Shown: positions 1 to 7,996 of the stretch, in pieces
Numbering within the stretch: position 1 is the first letter of the stretch
Layout of the letters: each line of letters begins with the position of its first letter
Origin: Pedobacter steynii
GTDB lineage: Bacteria; Bacteroidota; Bacteroidia; Sphingobacteriales; Sphingobacteriaceae
DNA length: 64,000 bases
Assembly (NCBI RefSeq): GCF_900103665.1
Contig: NZ_FNGY01000004.1
Coordinates: 434,001 to 498,000, forward strand
Direction of reading: 5' to 3'
Notes under the pieces: generated by a model
Databases searched by the model: none
Told to the model about the DNA's origin: nothing
What the model saw: the letters and a program-made list of their open reading frames with translations, nothing else
Program-made: the position numbers and the translations under genes

Positions 1-1731
1 GTCTTCCAGGGGTTTATACCTCCAGCTTAAAAACTGACCTCCGGTGTAAGTACTTTCGAAAAGGTCGATGAAACCAGGCCGGTAAGTCTTGGTCAGCTCC
101 ATTGGATTGCCCTGTTCATCCGCCAGTTTGGAATAAGGGAAAAAGGTGCTGTTCGCCACACCATTGATCCGGTTTTCCTCTGCCTGTTCTTCGTTGTTCT
201 GTACATTGTAGCTGATGTTGCCCTGAAATTCCAGGTTTTTGACCGGCCGGGCTGAGGCACTGTAAGTCAGCACGATCCGGTCCAGGCCGGAATTCCGGGT
301 ATTGTTGATGGATTTGTCATAGCCACCCGATATGCGGTAATTGAATTTTTCCGAACCTGCATCGATGGAAAGTGCATGACTCTGTGTCAGCGAATTGCGC
401 AAAAAGTATTTGGTGTAATCACGTCTGATGTCGTTATTTTTAAGTGCTTCCAGCTGCGTCATTGCTTCCTGTTCGGTAGTCAGGCCTTTAAACTTCCAGG
501 CATCCAGGATTTCCGCCACCGGCGAAATCGTCTCCTGTCCGTACAGACTGCTGATGCTGACCGCCGGAAGTGCTTTATTGGCATTGAGGAACTGTAATTT
601 CTGCGCTTCCACAAAATCCCCGATCCGCATGGTTTTATTGTAAAACAGGTCGATCTTTTCCGTGACGTTCAGGTTACTGCTCAGCGACACTCTCAATTTG
701 CTGTTGTATCCTCCTTTTTTTGTCTTGATCACAATCACCCCATTGGCGGCACGGGATCCCCAGATCGAAGCAGCAGCGGCATCTTTAAGGATCGTAACAC
801 TTTCCACATCATTGGGGTTTACCTTGTCGATAGAATATGGGCTTGCAATCCCATCGATCACTACCAATACCTGGCCGCTGAAGTTCCCGTTGAGGTCTGC
901 GTTTTCATTTTCGTTGAGGGTATTCTTTCCCCTGATGGTGAGGTTTACCAAAGGTGAACGTTGTGCGTTCGGGTTACTCGAATTTATTGGTCTCAGGTCA
1001 TTTCTGAAATCCATAGATGTCGTGATTCCTTCCAGTCGGCGGATCAGATTTGGATCGGTACTGTGCTGTAGCTGAACTTTACTGATCGACTCAAATGAGC
1101 CCGTTGCACGTTCCCTGGGTAAATCCTGGTAACCTGTAGACACGATACTAACTTCCTGGATCTGGTTGAGCTGAGGATCCATTTTCACATTGAACCTCGT
1201 TTTTCCGGCAATGGTAATGGTATCTGTCCGATAACCTACATAGGATATAATCAGCTTTCCCTGAGGATCGACATCTTTCAGAAAGAACCTGCCTTCCACA
1301 TCGGTACTTGTTACTTTTTTAGTCCCCCCCACCCGCACGATGGCCCCAAGCATGGGATATCCCGCTTCGTTGAGCACCTGCCCGCTCAGGTCGATGGCCC
1401 GCAGGTATTCAGTGATTTTGTCCATTAAGGATTGCTTCTTTTCACTGACCACCACGGTTTTTTCATCCACCGTATAGGTAAGTGGCTGATCGCGAAAGAT
1501 CAGGTCCAGAACCTCTTTAAGTTCCATCTTACTGACCTTAATGTCTATTGGCTTTGTACTGGCCAGCTGTGCATCGGTATACAGGAAATTATACTGACTT
1601 TGCCTGCGAATCTCTTTAAAAAGAGATTTCAGATTGGCCTTCTTTTCAGACAGCGTGATCTTCTGGGCAAAGCCCGAAGCACTGACCTGCATTATGGTGG
1701 CTATTAAAATGACGGTGGTGAGTCGCATCAT
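1..1731 (-). CDS. SusC/RagA TonB-dependent receptor with STN domain (3' part missing)
   Basis: This is an outer-membrane TonB-dependent transporter that would import a glycan fragment or similar ligand with an unseen SusD partner. The 577 visible codons start at one of two adjacent ATGs (1731 or 1728) and stay open to the window edge; the family usually has about 1000-1150 residues, so roughly the barrel half is missing. Visible in order are a signal peptide (residues 1-23, ending SGFAQ), an STN secretin/TonB short domain (about 24-90), a carboxypeptidase-D-like regulatory domain (about 110-190), and a plug domain with the usual 'AAAASIWGSRAANGVIVIKTKKG' type motif. An STN domain is the signalling extension expected in receptors tied to an ECF sigma/FecR pair, and FecR lies just upstream. 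The two genes are separated by 223 bp that hold a hairpin but no obvious promoter. Confidence 0.93.
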   Translation of the reverse strand, partial: MMRLTTVILIATIMQVSASGFAQKITLSEKKANLKSLFKEIRRQSQYNFLYTDAQLASTKPIDIKVSKMELKEVLDLIFRDQPLTYTVDEKTVVVSEKKQSLMDKITEYLRAIDLSGQVLNEAGYPMLGAIVRVGGTKKVTSTDVEGRFFLKDVDPQGKLIISYVGYRTDTITIAGKTRFNVKMDPQLNQIQEVSIVSTGYQDLPRERATGSFESISKVQLQHSTDPNLIRRLEGITTSMDFRNDLRPINSSNPNAQRSPLVNLTIRGKNTLNENENADLNGNFSGQVLVVIDGIASPYSIDKVNPNDVESVTILKDAAAASIWGSRAANGVIVIKTKKGGYNSKLRVSLSSNLNVTEKIDLFYNKTMRIGDFVEAQKLQFLNANKALPAVSISSLYGQETISPVAEILDAWKFKGLTTEQEAMTQLEALKNNDIRRDYTKYFLRNSLTQSHALSIDAGSEKFNYRISGGYDKSINNTRNSGLDRIVLTYSASARPVKNLEFQGNISYNVQNNEEQAEENRINGVANSTFFPYSKLADEQGNPMELTKTYRPGFIDLFESTYTGGQFLSWRYKPLED

Positions 1732-1885
1732 GAACAATAGTTTATAAGTATAGGTTTTATACATTTCATCTGGTTTGTGACAAAAACTTAGTAGCCGATG
1801 AAGGGCCATCCATATTGCTTTATCGGGCAATAATGGCTAAGTTTGTTTGTCTGGTTTATGGAATAGAATCGCAAATTGTATGTAA

Positions 1886-1944
1886 ATGATCCAGTCATCC
1901 GGCCAGTTGTGTTACAAGCACTTCTGGCCTTTTTTATGGATCAT
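1886..1944. repeat. Complex inverted repeat between fecR and susC
   Basis: Outer arms ATGATCC (1886-1892) and GGATCAT (1938-1944) pair perfectly. Inside them GGCCAG and CTGGCC pair, followed by GTG/CAC around a seven-base loop. On the plus strand the inner stem is followed by a T-run. On the minus strand, the direction of the flanking genes, it is preceded by an A-run, so it is not a standard terminator for fecR. It could be a processing or attenuation structure. The rest of the 1732-1954 gap shows nothing I can name. Confidence 0.45.
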
Positions 1945-1954
1945 CGCTGGATTG

Positions 1955-3076
1955 TTATTTCGTAACGATAATCCTCCTTCCTTCTATTTTAAAATGTACT
2001 TTATCGGTCAGTTGCAATTTTTTAAGGACCTGAGATACTTTGGCAAAGCGGTCAATGGTACCGCCGAAGGTATCCTGAGGAACTTCCCCTTCATACACGA
2101 CCTCGACATTATACCATCTGGCTATTTTTCTCATGACCGCATGAATGTCTTCGCTTTCAAACATGAAATAACCATTTTTCCAGGCGATAACTTCATCCGT
2201 GGAAACTTTCGCAACCGCGATCTTTCCGGCAGTCAGACTGGCCTGTTCTCCTGGTTTCAGCATACTGGAACCGCTGGCTTCCGCACTAATCCTGACCGCA
2301 CCTTCCAGTAAGGTTGTTTTACCGGAAGGTTCATCCGGATAAACGTTGATGTTAAAATGTGTCCCCAATACCTCGACCCGCTGCCCCTTACTTTTTACGA
2401 TAAATGGCCTGGTTCGATCGTGAACAACTTCAAAATACACCTCACCGCTAACCGATACTTCGCGGGTAGCTGAAAATGCATCAGGAAAGGTAATCGAGGA
2501 AGCTGCATTCAGCCATACATGGGAACCATCCGGAAGAATCAGCTGATGTTGTTCTCCTTTAAAGGTTTCCAGTGTATTCCATACTGTATTGGTCAGCTTT
2601 TCCCCTGTTGGCTTTGCAGTATAGATCAGTTCTCCCGATTTGGTATGGCTGATGCTGAGCCCCGGTTCCCTGAGAATCTCACCAGCTGCAGTCTCCGCCA
2701 AAATGATTTTCCTGCCGGAAGCGAGCGTAAGTGTCGCCCTGTTCTGTCCCGGTTCGATGTCATTAGCCGCACTCAGCTCAAATGCTGCCGGTTTCTGGTT
2801 CTGCATGATAAACCAGGTACCAAAAGACAAAGTTAAAAGAACCGCAGCAGCGATGCTCAGTTTTGCAAACAGCGAGAGTTGCTTCGCCACTACCGGCACC
2901 GGATTTACGCTTGCCCATACCCTATCCACTGCTTCCAGCACCTCTGGCATTTGAGCCTGTTCCGAATGGTCGCTATTGTAATTCAGGTACCAGCTTTCGA
3001 GCAATGCTTTTTCCTGTTCGGTTGCCTTGCCCTCACTGTACCTTTTTAGTATTTGCTGTAATTCTTCCTCTGTCAT
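1955..3076 (-). CDS. FecR-family anti-sigma factor
   Basis: Inner-membrane anti-sigma regulator that would hold or activate the ECF sigma factor encoded at 6414-7004 in response to the STN-containing SusC downstream. The 373-residue protein has the family layout: a cytoplasmic N-terminal segment (about 1-70, with the SWYLNY region typical of these proteins), one transmembrane helix (about 72-92), a periplasmic FecR domain (about 110-290, including 'LPDGSHVWLNAASSITFP') and a C-terminal DUF4974-type domain (about 300-370). Unusually, it is not directly behind its sigma gene: an ABC exporter operon of about 3.2 kb lies between. A likely ECF promoter at 3105-3136 sits just upstream of its start. 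Family assignment is firm; pairing with that sigma factor is inferred from locus and promoter motif. Confidence 0.95.
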   Translation of the reverse strand: MTEEELQQILKRYSEGKATEQEKALLESWYLNYNSDHSEQAQMPEVLEAVDRVWASVNPVPVVAKQLSLFAKLSIAAAVLLTLSFGTWFIMQNQKPAAFELSAANDIEPGQNRATLTLASGRKIILAETAAGEILREPGLSISHTKSGELIYTAKPTGEKLTNTVWNTLETFKGEQHQLILPDGSHVWLNAASSITFPDAFSATREVSVSGEVYFEVVHDRTRPFIVKSKGQRVEVLGTHFNINVYPDEPSGKTTLLEGAVRISAEASGSSMLKPGEQASLTAGKIAVAKVSTDEVIAWKNGYFMFESEDIHAVMRKIARWYNVEVVYEGEVPQDTFGGTIDRFAKVSQVLKKLQLTDKVHFKIEGRRIIVTK

Positions 3077-3104
3077 GTTGCTGGTTGGAAAAGCGGATTA
3101 AATA

Positions 3105-3136
3105 GTTAGACAATATAGTGGCTATCAAAGTGGTAC
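3105..3136 (-). promoter_or_regulatory. Candidate ECF-sigma promoter of fecR (sigma locus 1)
   Basis: On the minus strand GTACCAC (3130-3136) and GTCTAAC (3105-3111) are separated by exactly 18 bp. The same two heptamers with the same spacing occur upstream of the ABC ATPase gene (6362-6393). TCTAA-type -10 elements are typical of ECF sigma factors. The predicted start site would leave a leader of about 20 nt before the FecR ATG. Confidence 0.55.
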
Positions 3137-3149
3137 ATGGGAATAAAAT

Positions 3150-5402
3150 TTATTTTCTTTTCCTGCTGATGATGATGTAGGCCCCAAGAAGCCCGATTAA
3201 TAAAGGAATTAATCCCGTAAACACCAATTTGAGCGTTGAAATCTGTCGCTTTTTAAGCAGAATCTCATTGTCTTTAGGTTCGGGCCGCCGGGTATCTACC
3301 GGAAACTCCCCATTGGCAAACCATTTGAACAACTTAGTGCTAAACCTTTGATTCATTCCTTTTGGCTGACTCAGCTCTTTATTAGACATAAAATCGGCAT
3401 CTCCGGATACAAAGATCCTTTGTAGTTTCCCTTTGACCCTCCGGTGGAGCGCTATAGCTGTTGGATAACTTCCTTTGACATCTCCCTGATCCGGATGGTA
3501 GGAAATCTCCGTCGACCCTTTGGCCAGTTCCCCTTGTTTGTTCCAGCCATTGGCAGCACTCATCAGTAAGGTGTCGGCAATGAAAGCTCCACTGTTGTCA
3601 TATTGCAACGCGGATACACCTGGCATCGCCACCGGCATTCCTTCCTTAAAGGTTGTTGCGATTACCTGATCCGGCAGATTGTCGTTACTCGGCATCACCA
3701 GTGCCCCTTCCTTTAACTGAATGCCAACCCATTTTAATATCGGGTTGATCAGTTGTTGCTGTCCGGGTTCCGTAGTAATCATCAGGTTGCCCCCATTGTC
3801 AATATACGATTTTAATCCGGTGAGTTCCGCAGGTTTTAGTGCCGTAGCGGGGTCTGCCAGGACCAGCAAGTTCAGGCGATCTGGTATCCGGTTTGAATCA
3901 AGCGTTATCGTAGAAACGTCAAAGCCCTGATTGATCAGCGAGCGCCTTACTTTCTTTGCATTGAGGAAGGATTCGTAATTGCGTTCTCCTGTTTTCAAAA
4001 TACTGCGTTCGTTGTGGCCTGTAATGACTCCAATTCGCGGTACCGGGACAATCAGGCGCTTAATTGCTGCAGTGATCTCTGTTTCCGAAGGAAATGCATC
4101 CATTTCGTCGTACAGCCTCAACTTGCTCGTCCTGCCCTGATATTCCAGGATTCGAATAAAACTATTGTCCTCAGTGCTCAGGTTAATGCGCTTACGGATG
4201 TCGGCGGGAGGCATGAAATCATGGACATCCAGTCCCATGTTATCGGCCACCTTTTCTGCCACTTCTTTTACGGTCAAACCCGTCATATCCCCCTGATAAA
4301 CCATATTTCTATTGTTTTTAAGATCGGTGATGTCGTAATAATACACGTACTTCACTTTCAGGCCGGGAATATACCTGCGGAAAGCATCGAACCTGGACAT
4401 GTCCATATTCCTGGAGACCGGCAGACCGGCATAAACGTTTTGATCCAGCAGATTCACATAAGTGGTGATGACCAAGTCGCCCTTGATCTGCTTTGCAACC
4501 TCCTGACTATTGGGCGTCAGTGTACGGACTTTATTTGCGGTCAGGTCTTTGTACCAAATGAACTGTGGCCTGGAGCTGATGTAAATCATCAAAAGTACCG
4601 TGGTGATAATACCCGTGTATTTCATCAACAGCCTACCGGCAGACTGAGGAGATCTGGCTGCCTTGAGCCGCAGGATGGAAAGTGAAAGGAATAAACCAAT
4701 AATGAGGAGAAAATAGATGACATCTCTGCTACTGATAAGTCCTTTCAACAGGTCATCGGTTCTGCCCGATATGGAAAGGAAATAAGTGAAATCCCTTAAG
4801 AAATCAATCCCCTGACCAACACTGCCTACATATTGCAGGGCTGCGAATACAGCCAGTGTACTGATTGCTGCAACCACCTGGTAACCGGTAAGACTGGACA
4901 TAAAAAGTCCGATTGCCGCATAGGTACAGATGAGGAGGAACAATGCCAGAAGGCCCGATCCGATCAATCCGTAATCTGCATTTCTGATCAACACCGCACC
5001 TGTAACCGCATACACCACCAATATCACGACCAATAAGAAACCATAGAGGGTGATGGCCAGGTATTTCCCGAAAATGATTTCTTTAACGGTAACAGGTGAG
5101 GAAAGCAATAATTTGATAGAGCCACTGCTGATTTCCCGGCTCATTAGCCCCATGCTGAGTAAGGGGATGTAAAAGTAGATGTTCTGCAAGGTTTGTTCGA
5201 AAAGGCCACCTGTACCGGGGAACATGGCAAAACTCAGGTCGCTGACCTGATTGCCCATGGCTATGGCTTCCTGGTAACTGCCAAACAGGCCAAGAAAACG
5301 GTTGCCGCTCTGCAGGAAAAAGATGATCAGTACCAACCAGGCTACAGGTGCAAAGAATAAGATGCTGAGTTCTAGTTTTGCGATTTTTAGTATTTTCTTC
5401 AT
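3150..5402 (-). CDS. GldF-GldG-like fused ABC permease/auxiliary protein
   Basis: Membrane subunit of an ABC exporter, resembling GldF (permease) fused to GldG (ABC_transp_aux domain). I place the start at 5402 (MKKILKIAKLEL), giving 750 residues. An upstream in-frame ATG at 5567 would overlap the ATPase gene by 160 bp and adds a segment that is only its antisense. Residues about 1-240 hold six hydrophobic helices of an ABC-2 permease, followed by another helix near 265-285. From about 290 on comes a large extracytoplasmic domain with the GldG-like 'KVRTLTPNSQEVAKQIKGD' start, and a last helix at about 725-745 ending in a basic RKRK tail. In gliding bacteria gldF and gldG are usually separate genes. 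The ATPase gene ends 4 bp upstream, so the two form an operon. The transported substrate is unknown, and the location inside a sigma/FecR locus argues for a role tied to that receptor. Confidence 0.85.
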   Translation of the reverse strand: MKKILKIAKLELSILFFAPVAWLVLIIFFLQSGNRFLGLFGSYQEAIAMGNQVSDLSFAMFPGTGGLFEQTLQNIYFYIPLLSMGLMSREISSGSIKLLLSSPVTVKEIIFGKYLAITLYGFLLVVILVVYAVTGAVLIRNADYGLIGSGLLALFLLICTYAAIGLFMSSLTGYQVVAAISTLAVFAALQYVGSVGQGIDFLRDFTYFLSISGRTDDLLKGLISSRDVIYFLLIIGLFLSLSILRLKAARSPQSAGRLLMKYTGIITTVLLMIYISSRPQFIWYKDLTANKVRTLTPNSQEVAKQIKGDLVITTYVNLLDQNVYAGLPVSRNMDMSRFDAFRRYIPGLKVKYVYYYDITDLKNNRNMVYQGDMTGLTVKEVAEKVADNMGLDVHDFMPPADIRKRINLSTEDNSFIRILEYQGRTSKLRLYDEMDAFPSETEITAAIKRLIVPVPRIGVITGHNERSILKTGERNYESFLNAKKVRRSLINQGFDVSTITLDSNRIPDRLNLLVLADPATALKPAELTGLKSYIDNGGNLMITTEPGQQQLINPILKWVGIQLKEGALVMPSNDNLPDQVIATTFKEGMPVAMPGVSALQYDNSGAFIADTLLMSAANGWNKQGELAKGSTEISYHPDQGDVKGSYPTAIALHRRVKGKLQRIFVSGDADFMSNKELSQPKGMNQRFSTKLFKWFANGEFPVDTRRPEPKDNEILLKKRQISTLKLVFTGLIPLLIGLLGAYIIISRKRK

Positions 5403-5406
5403 GCGC

Positions 5407-6345
5407 TTATGCTGGCTTTGTATGGTTGGAAAGTTGGGCGAATATTTCATCAAGGGAGCTTTTCTCGAGCATAATCTCGCTGAGTTGCCAGCCGTTGCTG
5501 ATACTGGCTTCAATGATCTTTCCCGAAATGTTCTTTTGGGAGCCCTTAAAATGGAGTCTGAAACCACCGTCGCTCAAGGGCTCTGCACTCGTAATGTCCG
5601 GAAGGCGACTAAGGGTCTCCATAGATGGAGGATTGTCCAGGTAGATCAGCACAGAATTTGGCATGATGTAGTTGTTAAAGGCTTCCATGGTATCCGCAAA
5701 GACCATCCGTCCCCCTTCTATCATTCTGATTTCCTTACAGGTGGCCTGTACTTCAGAGAGAATATGCGTGGAAAAGAGCACGGATCGCTCTTCAGAGATT
5801 TCTTTGATCAGTTTCCTCACTTCCAGAATCTGGTTGGGGTCGAGCCCATTGGTAGGTTCATCCAGTACCACCAGGAGCGGGTGATGAATGATCGCCTGCG
5901 CGATACCAACGCGTTGTTTGTAGCCTCCGGAAAGGTTACTGAGCAGTCGTTTGCTGAAATGGCTGATGCCGCATTTGTTTTTTACTTCCGCCACAGCCAT
6001 TCGCACCTTTTTTGCCGGAACGTCCCGGATATGGGCACAATAGGTCAGGTATTCGTCGACATTCAGGTCGAGATGTAAAGGGGCGTGTTGAGGCAAAAAT
6101 CCAAGTTTCCGTTTCGCCTGTTCGGGATGGAGTCTGGTATCGATTCCGTCTATGAACACATTTCCTTCAGTTTGGTTGAGTACGCCGCAAAGAATGTTCA
6201 TCGTAGTCGATTTTCCTGCTCCGTTAGAACCCAGCAGTCCGAGAACTCCTCTAGGGCTGATTTCAAAGTTAATATCCCGTATGGCCCAGTCAAGACTGTA
6301 GCGGTGGGAAAGGTTTTCGATTTTTACAATACTGGTTGTCATCAT
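5407..6345 (-). CDS. ABC transporter ATPase, GldA-like
   Basis: Cytoplasmic ATPase that would power the permease encoded directly downstream. The 312 residues carry Walker A (GSNGAGKST, about residues 39-47), the ABC signature LSGGYKQR (about 139-146) and Walker B 'LLVVLDEPTNGLD' (about 157-169), followed by the H-loop 'STHILSE'. A C-terminal regulatory extension of about 90 residues is typical of the CcmA/GldA type. The start may be the first or second Met (6345 or 6342). A candidate ECF promoter lies immediately upstream, in the gap behind the sigma gene. Family call is secure; the substrate cannot be read from sequence. Confidence 0.94.
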   Translation of the reverse strand: MMTTSIVKIENLSHRYSLDWAIRDINFEISPRGVLGLLGSNGAGKSTTMNILCGVLNQTEGNVFIDGIDTRLHPEQAKRKLGFLPQHAPLHLDLNVDEYLTYCAHIRDVPAKKVRMAVAEVKNKCGISHFSKRLLSNLSGGYKQRVGIAQAIIHHPLLVVLDEPTNGLDPNQILEVRKLIKEISEERSVLFSTHILSEVQATCKEIRMIEGGRMVFADTMEAFNNYIMPNSVLIYLDNPPSMETLSRLPDITSAEPLSDGGFRLHFKGSQKNISGKIIEASISNGWQLSEIMLEKSSLDEIFAQLSNHTKPA

Positions 6346-6361
6346 TTAGTTTAGTCTGGCA

Positions 6362-6393
6362 GTTAGACAAACTAAGGATGGCCAAGGTGGTAC
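6362..6393 (-). promoter_or_regulatory. Candidate ECF-sigma promoter of the ABC exporter operon
   Basis: GTACCAC (6387-6393) and GTCTAAC (6362-6368) on the minus strand are 18 bp apart, identical in sequence and spacing to the pair in front of fecR at 3105-3136. The 18-bp spacers themselves differ, so this looks like a conserved promoter rather than a recent duplication. Confidence 0.55.
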
Positions 6394-6413
6394 AAGGAAA
6401 AAAAATAAATGTG

Positions 6414-7004
6414 TTACCGGTAAAACAACAGCATGAGGAGGAAAACGGGAAGTCCTAACTTTAGGCGTAGTGATTTTAAAGCTCTTGACATTTGCTTTTT
6501 GACAGTTTCTTCACTCGTGCCCATAATTTCAGCGATCTGCTTATGGCTCAGGTGTTGTTTCCTGCTCAGTTCAAATACCTGACGCATTCGTGGGGGAAGC
6601 GCAGCAATTTCTCTGTCGATCAAAGCCTTCAATTGATTTTCCCTTACCAGATGATCGGTAAGCACCGGGCCTGTTTGCGCAAAATTCAATATCGAGGAAG
6701 TGTATTTATTGTGGGTGTTCCTGCGGACAATTACGTTAAGGATGTGATTTCGAACACAGGTGTAAAGGTAACCAGAAAGATTATTGCCAATAGTAATCGT
6801 CGCTCTTTTAGACCAGATCATCGCAAAAACCTCCTGTAAAGTATCCTGTGCCTCCTGTTTATCCCGGGTTTTGTTCCAGGCATGGTTGTAAAGGATAAAT
6901 TTGTAGCGACTATAGATCTCCGCAAAGGCAGTCTGATCCCCTAATGCAAGCATTTTGGCCAGCTCCTGGTCAGTTATTACGGTATAATCTATCATGTCCC
7001 CCAA
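6414..7004 (-). CDS. ECF RNA polymerase sigma-70 factor (locus 1)
   Basis: Alternative sigma factor, 196 residues. Region 2 lies at about 24-92 (FAEIYSRYKFILYNHAWNK, then the DTLQEVFAMIW core-binding part) and region 4 at about 130-182 (LPPRMRQVFELSRKQHLSHK, helix-turn-helix AEIMGTSEETVKK). The C-terminus is unusually hydrophobic (VFLLMLLFYR). The start may be Met1 or Met4. It heads a minus-strand locus containing an ABC exporter, FecR and an STN-SusC, and is the likely reader of the two identical promoter motifs at 3105 and 6362. This matches the known Bacteroidota trans-envelope signalling design except for the inserted exporter. Confidence 0.94.
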   Translation of the reverse strand: MGDMIDYTVITDQELAKMLALGDQTAFAEIYSRYKFILYNHAWNKTRDKQEAQDTLQEVFAMIWSKRATITIGNNLSGYLYTCVRNHILNVIVRRNTHNKYTSSILNFAQTGPVLTDHLVRENQLKALIDREIAALPPRMRQVFELSRKQHLSHKQIAEIMGTSEETVKKQMSRALKSLRLKLGLPVFLLMLLFYR

Positions 7005-7064
7005 CTTTACACAATATTATTAAAAAATGCTTGAATTAACAATCTTAGCGAGATGGGAAGGCCG

Positions 7065-7952
7065 TTAATCGATCAGGTTCATGGTTTTATTCTGTGTTCT
7101 ATATGCTCCCGGTGTAAGACCGGTTAAGCGTTTGAAAATTCTGGAAAAATACTGGGAGTTTTCAAAGCCCGTTAGCTGAGCAATGTCGCCATACTGATGA
7201 GTTGTTGTGATGATCAGGTATTGTGCTCGTTCTATTCTTTTTTCAAGGATATAGGTAACCGGGCTTTTTCCGGTATACCGATGGAATATCCGGGAAAAAT
7301 AATCTGTATTCAGATGTGCACGGGCTGCCAGATGGCTCACTTTTAATACCGAACTGATATTGAGCTGTATGTAACTTATGGTTTCAAGAATTACGGAAGG
7401 AATTACGGCGAGCTTATCAGGTCTGCATATCTCGGGTTTTAGAAATCTTGAAATTAGTTGTAAGATAATCCCCTGTGTTTCATATTGAGCGGATATACTT
7501 TGTAAGTTATTGAGCTCCGTATATTCTTTGTAGTAAATGTCTTTTTCATAAACTTTGGGATCGTCAGACCGGTTGATGCCTCTTCCGGGATTTATGGCCA
7601 GTAGTCTCCTGACATTTGCAATATCAACTGATGTTGCGGCTAAATGCATGATTTTTCTGCAATGTGCGAACAGCGATAATCCGTCAGGGGATTCCTCGAA
7701 AAACTGCACAAAATACTGACTTAAAAAATGGCTGCAGGAAAGGTCACAAAGAGTGAAGCTCGGAATAAGGTATAAGTATCCGGGTTTCAAAACTAAATTT
7801 CCTGCTAAGCTGGAAATCACCCCTTCTCCCTCATCAATGTAATAAATTCTGTAGTACGGGCTAATCACATTGTTAAAGTTCCATTTGACCCCCAGTTTGA
7901 CATAATCTGTGTTTAACAGGTGAAAATAATTTTTGATAAGTTTTCTGGTCAT
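7065..7952 (-). CDS. AraC-family transcriptional regulator
   Basis: DNA-binding regulator of 295 residues. The N-terminal part (about 20-150) resembles the cupin-like sensor domain of AraC proteins ('PYYRIYYIDEGEGVI', 'LKPGYLYLIP'). The C-terminal part (about 195-288) has two helix-turn-helix motifs ending in the family signature 'GFENSQYFSRIFKRLTGLTPGAYR'. It sits 44 bp downstream of the GH29 fucosidase gene on the same strand and is probably co-transcribed with it. An effector from fucoside breakdown is a reasonable guess, not shown. Repeats upstream of the fucosidase gene at 9722-9750 may be its operator. Confidence 0.93.
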   Translation of the reverse strand: MTRKLIKNYFHLLNTDYVKLGVKWNFNNVISPYYRIYYIDEGEGVISSLAGNLVLKPGYLYLIPSFTLCDLSCSHFLSQYFVQFFEESPDGLSLFAHCRKIMHLAATSVDIANVRRLLAINPGRGINRSDDPKVYEKDIYYKEYTELNNLQSISAQYETQGIILQLISRFLKPEICRPDKLAVIPSVILETISYIQLNISSVLKVSHLAARAHLNTDYFSRIFHRYTGKSPVTYILEKRIERAQYLIITTTHQYGDIAQLTGFENSQYFSRIFKRLTGLTPGAYRTQNKTMNLID

Positions 7953-7996
7953 GGTGGATTATTGGAATTGTAAAATAACACAATTATTTTCTGTTT

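Noticed and set aside
5403..5567. Longer N-terminus for the GldF-GldG protein
   Set aside because: It would overlap the ATPase gene by 160 bp, and the added residues show no membrane-protein character; the start at 5402 gives a clean 4-bp gene spacing.
4014..6078. Long plus-strand frames (223 and 258 codons) opposite the exporter genes
   Set aside because: They are antisense shadows of well-supported minus-strand genes, with no family features.
3077..6413. ABC exporter as a mobile insertion flanked by direct repeats
   Set aside because: The similar flanks (3105-3136 and 6362-6393) match only in two heptamers with a fixed 18-bp spacer, which fits a promoter better than a target-site duplication, and no transposase or integrase is present.
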